A stretch of 64,000 nt of DNA, from contig JABTUA010000001.1 of NCBI GenBank assembly GCA_015075635.1, positions 248,001 to 312,000 on the forward strand. The letters run 5' to 3'. The translations under genes and the position numbers were made by a program. The DNA is from Polyangiaceae bacterium. Lineage in GTDB: Bacteria > Myxococcota_A > Polyangia > Polyangiales > Polyangiaceae. The stretch's first letter is position 1. Each line of letters begins with the position of its first letter. The notes under the pieces were generated by a model, which saw only the letters and a program-made list of their open reading frames with translations, made no database searches and was not told the DNA's origin. Shown piece by piece: positions 59,160-64,000 of the stretch.

Positions 59160-61729
59160 GCGTCCAGGCGCTCGACCAGCCCGCGGTCGCCGTCCACCTT
59201 GACCTGCTCGCCGTCCCGCAGCGTGACGCTGGCGCCGAGCACGCCGAACACCGCTGGAATGCCGATCTCCCGCGCCACCACGGCGGCGTGCGAGAGCGCG
59301 CTGCCGGCGTCGGCGATCAGCGCCGCGCCCCAGAAGAACAGCGGCGCGAGCCCCACGTCCGGCGTGCGCATCACCAGAACGTCCCCGGGTACGATGCGCT
59401 CCGCGCCGCGCCCGTCGGAGCCCAGCAGGCGGACCCGCCCGGTCACCACGCCCCCGCTCGCGCCGGCCCCCGAGGCGCTGCGCGCGTCGAACGGCAGCGG
59501 CGCCACCCGCGGCGGAGAGCCGATGAAGGTGTCCGGCGGGTCGGGGCGCGCCAGGCCCCGCGTGTAGGCGTCGCGCCGCATGCGCACCAGCGCGCCGAGG
59601 TCCGCACGAGTTCGCCCCGTCGCGCTCACCAGCTCGGCGTGCTGCAGGAAGAACACGCTGTCCGGCCCGAGCGCCGAGTCCAGGCGTCGCAGCCGGTGAT
59701 CGACGTCCAGCGCCACCGTACGCGTCATGGCTATGGTCCGCGCCATCCACACGCGCATGCGTTCCCGCAGCTTGGAGAGGGCGCGCGCTCGCGAGAGCAG
59801 CAGCCGGATCACCGCCAGCTCCACCTGCCCGGCGTTCGCCTCGACGACCGCCAGGTCTCGATCGGCGGCCACTCGCACTCGGCGCATCACGGCGTCCGGA
59901 TCGATCGCCTGCGCCGCTAGCCCTGCGCTCAGCATGCGCAAGACCGGCGCCCGGTCCTCGCCGAAGCGCGGCGTCATGGCCTCGACCTCGCACAGCCCGC
60001 GATCGCCGAACGCCTCGAGCCAGCTCGAGAGCGCGCGCCTGCCGGCGCCGTCCCCGAGCTCTTCCACCGAGGTGACGCCCTCTGCGCGCAAGAGCTCCAC
60101 GACGTGGGCCAGGGCCAACGCGGGGCGCGCGCTCTCGACCTCACCCAGACCGCTGGTCAGGGAATACGCCAGGCGCGAGGCCGCCTCCGGCAGCACGCGC
60201 GCGAGCGCCGCCTGCAACGCCAGGTGCGACGCCAGCGCCACCACCGAGCACGAGAGCAGCATGCGCCCGGTGGCCTCCAGAAAACCGTGGGACTCGCGCA
60301 GCGTCGTGACCAGCGCGTCGTCGGGCAAGATGGCAAGATCCATCTCCGCCAGCCAACGCCGGTGTTGATCCGCGTCGCGCTCGAACTTGAGGTGAGCGTC
60401 GGTCAGCCGCCGCTCCTGCAGGGTAAGGCGCGCGGCAGCGAACGAGAGCGCTGCCAGAGACCCCCGCCGCGAGCGCACGTCCAGAGTGCGCGCCACCTCG
60501 GCCTTGTTGCCGCCGCGCAGGAGGTCCACCACCACCGCAGGCTCGATGCCCGGCACTCCCGAGAGGGCCGGCACCATCGCCGACACGTTCAGGTAGTGAC
60601 GGCCGTGCACGCGGGCCACCAGCGCAGCGTCGCGCTCGACCTCCGCGCCGAGGTCGCCCAGAGTCTTGCGCAGGCTCTCCTCGACGAAATCTTCGACGAG
60701 CGAAGCGGAAAGTGGCGTCGGGACTCCTGGCAACAGATCAGCGAGCCCGGTGCGCGACCACACGCTGTCCGAGGCTCCCCCCTTCGGGTAACCAGCCCCG
60801 CGCGAAGCGCGCGCGGAGAGCACTCGCGGCGTGTCGGCGGCGAAAGCGAGCTCCAACTCCTCGACGCGGGAGCGGTCGAGCTTCTTCCACAGCTCGCTGG
60901 CCTTGCGCAGAGCGCGGTCCCCGATGGCCGGCTCGTCCGGCGCCGCGGCCGCCACGACCTCCGCTCCGGCAGCGCCCACCACCAGGGCCCCGGGCTTGTG
61001 AGCCAGCCGCCGCGCCAACGCGCTGCCGTCAGCGGCGACTCGCACGAAGTCCATCGGACGCGCGCCGTCCACGACCGGCGAGCCCAGGCCCACGCTCGCG
61101 GCCAAGAGGAACGACTCGTCTCCCGCCGGACCCCGGGCCTCGCGACTCAGCAGGATGGCGGAGCTCTGCGCCGGCTCGAGGCGTTGGATGACCACCGCCA
61201 TCGCCAGGTCACGCAGGCGCTGATCCCGCAGGGCGACGAGGGCGTCCTCGTCCACCGCCGCCGACCAGAGCAGCGCGATGCCGCGCTCCAGCGCCTCGGG
61301 ATCCCGGAGGCCGAGCTCGACTCGGTCGAGCCCCGCGAGCTCCGCCATGCTCGGGTCGGCGAGCGTCGGGCTCGCCCGCAGCGCGAATCCCCAATCATCC
61401 GGCGCGAGGCGCTGGCACAGCGCGGCGAGCTCCGACCGAAGCTCCGCCGAGAGCGCCGTCTGTCGCAGCCGCTCGCGGGCACGCGCCGCCTTCTCCCGGC
61501 CGCTGGGCTTGTGAATCACGCGCAAGAGCGACGCCGGATCGTGACCGGGCGGCAGCGCCACCACCGCCTCGCGAAATGGGCTCGCCGACAAGAGCCAGCT
61601 CTCGACCACCGGCAGGCCGCGCCGCTCGGCCTCGACCAGCCCGACACCCGCCGTGCCGAAGTCCTCGACGCGTGCCCCGCCGACGGCGGCATCGAGCAGC
61701 GTGTAGAGGCGACTCCCGGGGCGACTCAT
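59156..61729 (-). CDS. PEP-synthase-like enzyme, rifampin-phosphotransferase-type architecture
   Basis: An 857-residue protein. The N-terminal ATP-grasp part (about 1-330) has GFALRASPTLADPSMAELAGLDRVEL and QSSAILLSREARGPA...SVGLGSPVVDG. The middle (about 330-745) is all-helical. The C-terminal 110 residues are the swivelling His domain, GRVRLLGSDGRG and DAGSALSHAAVVAREIGIPAVFG, with the phosphate-carrying His at 814. PEP synthase would have an extra C-terminal PEP-binding TIM barrel. Its absence and the length (Listeria rifampin phosphotransferase is about 867) favour an Rph-like enzyme that phosphorylates a small molecule. It overlaps the RluA gene by 4 bp. Confidence 0.75.
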   Translation of the reverse strand: MSRPGSRLYTLLDAAVGGARVEDFGTAGVGLVEAERRGLPVVESWLLSASPFREAVVALPPGHDPASLLRVIHKPSGREKAARARERLRQTALSAELRSELAALCQRLAPDDWGFALRASPTLADPSMAELAGLDRVELGLRDPEALERGIALLWSAAVDEDALVALRDQRLRDLAMAVVIQRLEPAQSSAILLSREARGPAGDESFLLAASVGLGSPVVDGARPMDFVRVAADGSALARRLAHKPGALVVGAAGAEVVAAAAPDEPAIGDRALRKASELWKKLDRSRVEELELAFAADTPRVLSARASRGAGYPKGGASDSVWSRTGLADLLPGVPTPLSASLVEDFVEESLRKTLGDLGAEVERDAALVARVHGRHYLNVSAMVPALSGVPGIEPAVVVDLLRGGNKAEVARTLDVRSRRGSLAALSFAAARLTLQERRLTDAHLKFERDADQHRRWLAEMDLAILPDDALVTTLRESHGFLEATGRMLLSCSVVALASHLALQAALARVLPEAASRLAYSLTSGLGEVESARPALALAHVVELLRAEGVTSVEELGDGAGRRALSSWLEAFGDRGLCEVEAMTPRFGEDRAPVLRMLSAGLAAQAIDPDAVMRRVRVAADRDLAVVEANAGQVELAVIRLLLSRARALSKLRERMRVWMARTIAMTRTVALDVDHRLRRLDSALGPDSVFFLQHAELVSATGRTRADLGALVRMRRDAYTRGLARPDPPDTFIGSPPRVAPLPFDARSASGAGASGGVVTGRVRLLGSDGRGAERIVPGDVLVMRTPDVGLAPLFFWGAALIADAGSALSHAAVVAREIGIPAVFGVLGASVTLRDGEQVKVDGDRGLVERLDA

Positions 61730-61746
61730 TGCCCGCGGGGAATACC

Positions 61747-62100
61747 TCAGCCACCGGTCGGCAGCGAGCCCGTGCTGCGACGCACCAGCTCCACCAGCAC
61801 CGGATCGGTGCGGAGCTGCTCGCGCAGCGCACTCTTGACGAACTCGAGCTGCTCCGTGCCCAAGTGGCCTTCGAGGTGCTGGACGGCTTGCGAGACCTTG
61901 GCGTCGAGGTACTGATCGACGCCGATCTCGCCGCGCTCCAGCCGCGCTAGCGGGTCGGTGCCTTGGGTTCGCTCCGGGCCTTCCGCCCGTTCGACCTTGA
62001 AGGCCTCGCGGACCGGCGAGGTCTCCCCCGGGCGCGCCGCACCGGCGGGTCCCTGCGGACCGCCGGGTGCGGGAGGCTTGCCGATGCCGTCGATGCCCAT
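61747..62100 (-). CDS. small protein of unknown function
   Basis: A 117-residue protein. The first 40 residues are Pro/Gly-rich and disordered. The remainder is helical: LARLERGEIGVDQYLDAKVSQAVQHLEGHLGTEQLEFVKSALREQLRTDPVLVELVRRSTG. No signal or transmembrane segment. It lies 11 bp from the next small gene on the same strand, so the two are probably a pair. Confidence 0.5.
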   Translation of the reverse strand: MGIDGIGKPPAPGGPQGPAGAARPGETSPVREAFKVERAEGPERTQGTDPLARLERGEIGVDQYLDAKVSQAVQHLEGHLGTEQLEFVKSALREQLRTDPVLVELVRRSTGSLPTGG

Positions 62101-62111
62101 GGGATGCTCAG

Positions 62112-62564
62112 CTAGCGAATGTTACCGATGGCGTTCTTGACCGTGTCGTGACGGGTCTTGAGCACGTTGGAGAGCGTGGTGTACGCGCGGCTCTCCGCGC
62201 TGATGCGCTCCTGAAGCTGCAGATAGTACAGGTTCATGTCGGCGTTCCGCTCCAGCATATCGTCCATGCCGCCGGCGGACGACCCTTCGACCCCGCCGAC
62301 GCCGCCGCCCGCGGTACCCGCCGAGCCCTCCGGGCTGGCGGCGCTGTGGGCACCCGCGGCGTTCGGGCCGGGGCGGAAGGCGGCGGCGAGGATGGGACCT
62401 CCCGGCAGGCGCCGGACGGCGGCCTCCGCGCCGCCCACGACGGCGCTCGCCCCGGCTTCCATCACCTGCTTGAAGGGGCGGGAGGGGGCCGGCGTGACGC
62501 GGGCCGCGGTGGGGCTCGAAGCAACGGAAGTGGCGGGACCGCCGGTTTCGACGCGAGTGCTCAT
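62112..62564 (-). CDS. small helical protein of unknown function
   Basis: A 150-residue protein. Residues 1-95 are Ala/Gly/Pro-rich. The C-terminal 50 residues are one amphipathic helix: MLERNADMNLYYLQLQERISAESRAYTTLSNVLKTRHDTVKNAIGNIR. A long C-terminal helix with NLYYLQLQ...S...YTTLSNVLKxxHDT is the style of small proteins of secretion needles and inner rods, but no such genes were seen here. It is likely a partner of the 117-residue protein. Confidence 0.45.
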   Translation of the reverse strand: MSTRVETGGPATSVASSPTAARVTPAPSRPFKQVMEAGASAVVGGAEAAVRRLPGGPILAAAFRPGPNAAGAHSAASPEGSAGTAGGGVGGVEGSSAGGMDDMLERNADMNLYYLQLQERISAESRAYTTLSNVLKTRHDTVKNAIGNIR

Positions 62565-62634
62565 CTGTGATCTCCTTTGGCGCTGAGTCCGAGCACTGCT
62601 TCGGCTGGTCCGAGCCGCGGGTTGCGAACTTTCT

Positions 62635-63345
62635 TCAGAAGGTGCCGTAGAGGCCCAGCCCCCGGCCCCGGCCCACGCGCATGGGGCCGAACTTCACGCT
62701 GGTCTGCTCCCGCACCAGCACCTTCTTCCGGGCGGTCAGCCCGATGGCCAGCACCACGCCGCCGGCGGTCTGCATCAGGCCGTCGGTGACCAGGAGCATG
62801 GCCACGGCCACGTCACCGAGGCACTCCGCGGCGTTCTCGCCGTTGTTGTTGGGGTCGTTGTCGTTCTCGTCGCAGGAGTCGTCGCGCGTCGAGAGCGTGA
62901 GGAAGGGTCCGACGCCCGGTACCACCAGCCAGTAGCTCTTGTTCTCGAAGCCGGAGGCTGCCGCGACGTGCAGACCGATGACGTAAGGCACGCCCGCGAC
63001 GATGGCCCCGGCGATCACCGCGCCCTTGCGCGCCCGCTCCTCGACCTTGTAGCCATCGGGGATCGGCTTGTCGGGGTCGTAGGGCATCTCGGCCGCAAGC
63101 GGGCGCGCGGCGTAGGGGTACGGATACGGCTGCGCGTAAGGGTATGGATACGGCTGCGCGTAAGGGTACGGCGGCGGATACGGGTAGGGCTGCGGCTGCG
63201 GCTGCGGCTGTGCCTGCGGCTGCGGCTGCGGTGCCGCCGCCGGCGGAGCAGGCGCCGGCCCAGGCGCCGGCTCCTGCGCGCGCGCGAGCACAGGCGCGAA
63301 CGCCACCAGAGCCGCCGCCAGAACCCCACACGCCGCGCGCAACAT
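62635..63345 (-). CDS. exported protein with (PYPYAQ) repeats
   Basis: A 236-residue protein: signal peptide (1-23, AQEPAP cleavage region), a Pro/Gln/Tyr-rich block with PQPQPQ and three PYPYAQPYPYPYAQ-type repeats, then a domain with hydrophobic segments (about 108-128 and 138-155) and a conserved Asp/Asn-rich loop, CDENDNDPNNNGENAAEC. The latter could bind calcium. The C-terminus has KFGPMRVGRGRGLGLYG. Function unknown, probably an envelope protein. Confidence 0.6.
   Translation of the reverse strand: MLRAACGVLAAALVAFAPVLARAQEPAPGPAPAPPAAAPQPQPQAQPQPQPQPYPYPPPYPYAQPYPYPYAQPYPYPYAARPLAAEMPYDPDKPIPDGYKVEERARKGAVIAGAIVAGVPYVIGLHVAAASGFENKSYWLVVPGVGPFLTLSTRDDSCDENDNDPNNNGENAAECLGDVAVAMLLVTDGLMQTAGGVVLAIGLTARKKVLVREQTSVKFGPMRVGRGRGLGLYGTF
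63115..63240. repeat. coding tandem repeats (PYPYAQ / PQ)
   Basis: About 20-bp units of ggatacggctgcgcgtaagg type (63121-63170) and 6-bp units of ggctgc (63185-63235). They encode the PYPYAQ and PQ repeats of the exported protein at 62635-63345. Confidence 0.6.
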
Positions 63346-63357
63346 GCGCCGAGAGTA

Positions 63358-64000
63358 TCAGATCCCGAACCACTCGGCGGGGTCGACGGCCTCGGTGCCC
63401 TTGCGGATCTCGAAGTAGAGCATCGGGCCCTGGCCCATGTCGCCGACGGAGCCGACCCGTGCGCCGGTCGTGACGTCGTCACCGACCTTGACCGCGAACT
63501 CGGAGAGATTGGCGTTCACCGTGTAGTAGCTCTCGCCGTGATCCAGGATCACCGTCTTGCCGTAGCCGGCGTAGTCGTCCGCGAAGGCCACGCGTCCCGG
63601 GTAGACCGCGCGCACGGGCGTGCCCCGCGGCGCGCGCATCTCGATGCCTGGTCCGTCCGTGCCGGGCCGGCGCGCGCTCTTCAGCTCCGCGCGCCCCGGG
63701 ATCGGGAAGGGCAGCCGCGCCTTCATGGAGGCGAACCCGCGCGCCAGATCGGAGGGGTCACTCGGACCCACGCCGGCGCCGTAGACCGCAGTGTGCGCGC
63801 CCGAGCCGCTCGACTCGAACGCGCGCTGGAACGCCAGCGCGCGATCCTGAGCCTGCAAGAGCGCGTCCCGCGCCGAGGCCAGCGCGCGCTGCTGCACCTC
63901 GAGAGGGCCGCGCTTGAGCTTGAGCTTCTCGAGTTGCTTGCCGATCTCGACGCGGCGCTCGGCGAGGCGGCGCTCGCCGTCCAGATCTCGACCCAGGGCG
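63358..64000 (-). CDS. EnvC-like murein hydrolase activator, N-terminal part cut by window end
   Basis: 214 codons of the C-terminal part are in the window. A coiled coil (about the first 75 visible residues) is followed by a LytM/M23 domain: PGTDGPGIEMRAPRGTPVRAVYPGRVAFADDYAGYGKTVILDHGESYYTVNANL...GPMLYFEIRKGTEAVDPAEWFGI. The residues that bind zinc in active M23 enzymes are replaced: GIEM lacks its His and MLYFE has Tyr for the His of LHFE. That is the pattern of EnvC, which activates amidases without cutting peptidoglycan itself. The 5' part lies beyond the window. Confidence 0.8.
   Translation of the reverse strand, partial: ALGRDLDGERRLAERRVEIGKQLEKLKLKRGPLEVQQRALASARDALLQAQDRALAFQRAFESSGSGAHTAVYGAGVGPSDPSDLARGFASMKARLPFPIPGRAELKSARRPGTDGPGIEMRAPRGTPVRAVYPGRVAFADDYAGYGKTVILDHGESYYTVNANLSEFAVKVGDDVTTGARVGSVGDMGQGPMLYFEIRKGTEAVDPAEWFGI

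Overview
The window is high-GC bacterial DNA and looks like chromosome of a myxobacterium-type organism (Myxococcota, probably the Polyangiales/Sorangium side). The reasons are the very high GC, many secreted lipoproteins with long Gly/Ser linkers after the lipobox, two receptor-like Ser/Thr protein kinases, FHA and zinc-ribbon regulators, a bactofilin, and a sigma-54-type promoter. The taxonomic call is inference from gene style. No rRNA, tRNA, CRISPR array, phage or complete IS element was recognised.

Layout. 0-4.8 kb: a possible structured RNA, a bactofilin, and a GT-C glycosyltransferase region. 4.8-5.3 kb: a gene-free stretch with inverted repeats, a sigma-54-like -24/-12 element, stacked hairpins and a strong terminator, read here as a small-RNA or leader gene. 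5.3-11.1 kb: a split nucleotide-heptose/polysaccharide module (SIS isomerase, epimerase, nucleotidyltransferase, GHMP kinase) interrupted by three envelope or lipoprotein genes, one with a somatomedin-B-like cysteine pattern. 11.1-17.8 kb: lipoproteins, a BI-1 protein, a Ser/Thr kinase and a small zinc-ribbon lipoprotein with two PAYGPPP motifs. This last gene ends next to a convergent radical SAM/SPASM gene (17.8-19.0 kb). 19-27.1 kb: an IPMDH-family enzyme, a truncated gene relic, a Uma2-like protein, an SDR reductase, a UDPGP-type uridylyltransferase, a beta-barrel/SppA fusion and a degenerate ABC ATPase.

27.1-29.9 kb is an accessory patch: an FGE-like lipoprotein, a broken secreted-protein gene, a diverged direct duplication, a PIN-like toxin relic and an intact MNT/HEPN toxin-antitoxin pair with inverted repeats over its promoter. 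30-43 kb is mostly housekeeping and envelope function: proB, a trypsin-like protease, a signal-peptidase-I homologue without its catalytic lysine, an FHA protein, pcnB, an S41 protease, a DUF218 protein, a HEAT-cyclophilin lipoprotein, coaX, a FecCD permease and a double-HTH regulator. 43-51 kb is dominated by secreted lipoproteins, including one gene framed by two copies of a palindromic repeat. 51-64 kb holds a metallophosphoesterase, lgt, a laminin-G-like lipoprotein, a second Ser/Thr kinase, an rluA-type gene overlapping a rifampin-phosphotransferase-like gene, two small proteins of unknown role, and the C-terminal part of an EnvC-like factor cut by the window end.

How the genes fit together: the main theme is envelope biogenesis and secretion. 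Lgt serves the many lipoproteins, several proteases (SppA-like, S41, trypsin-like, S26-like) act at the envelope, and sugar genes make nucleotide-heptose and glycans. The most unusual items are the sigma-54/small-RNA locus, the radical SAM plus PAYGPPP lipoprotein pair, the barrel-SppA fusion with its degenerate ATPase, and the catalytic-lysine-less S26 protein.
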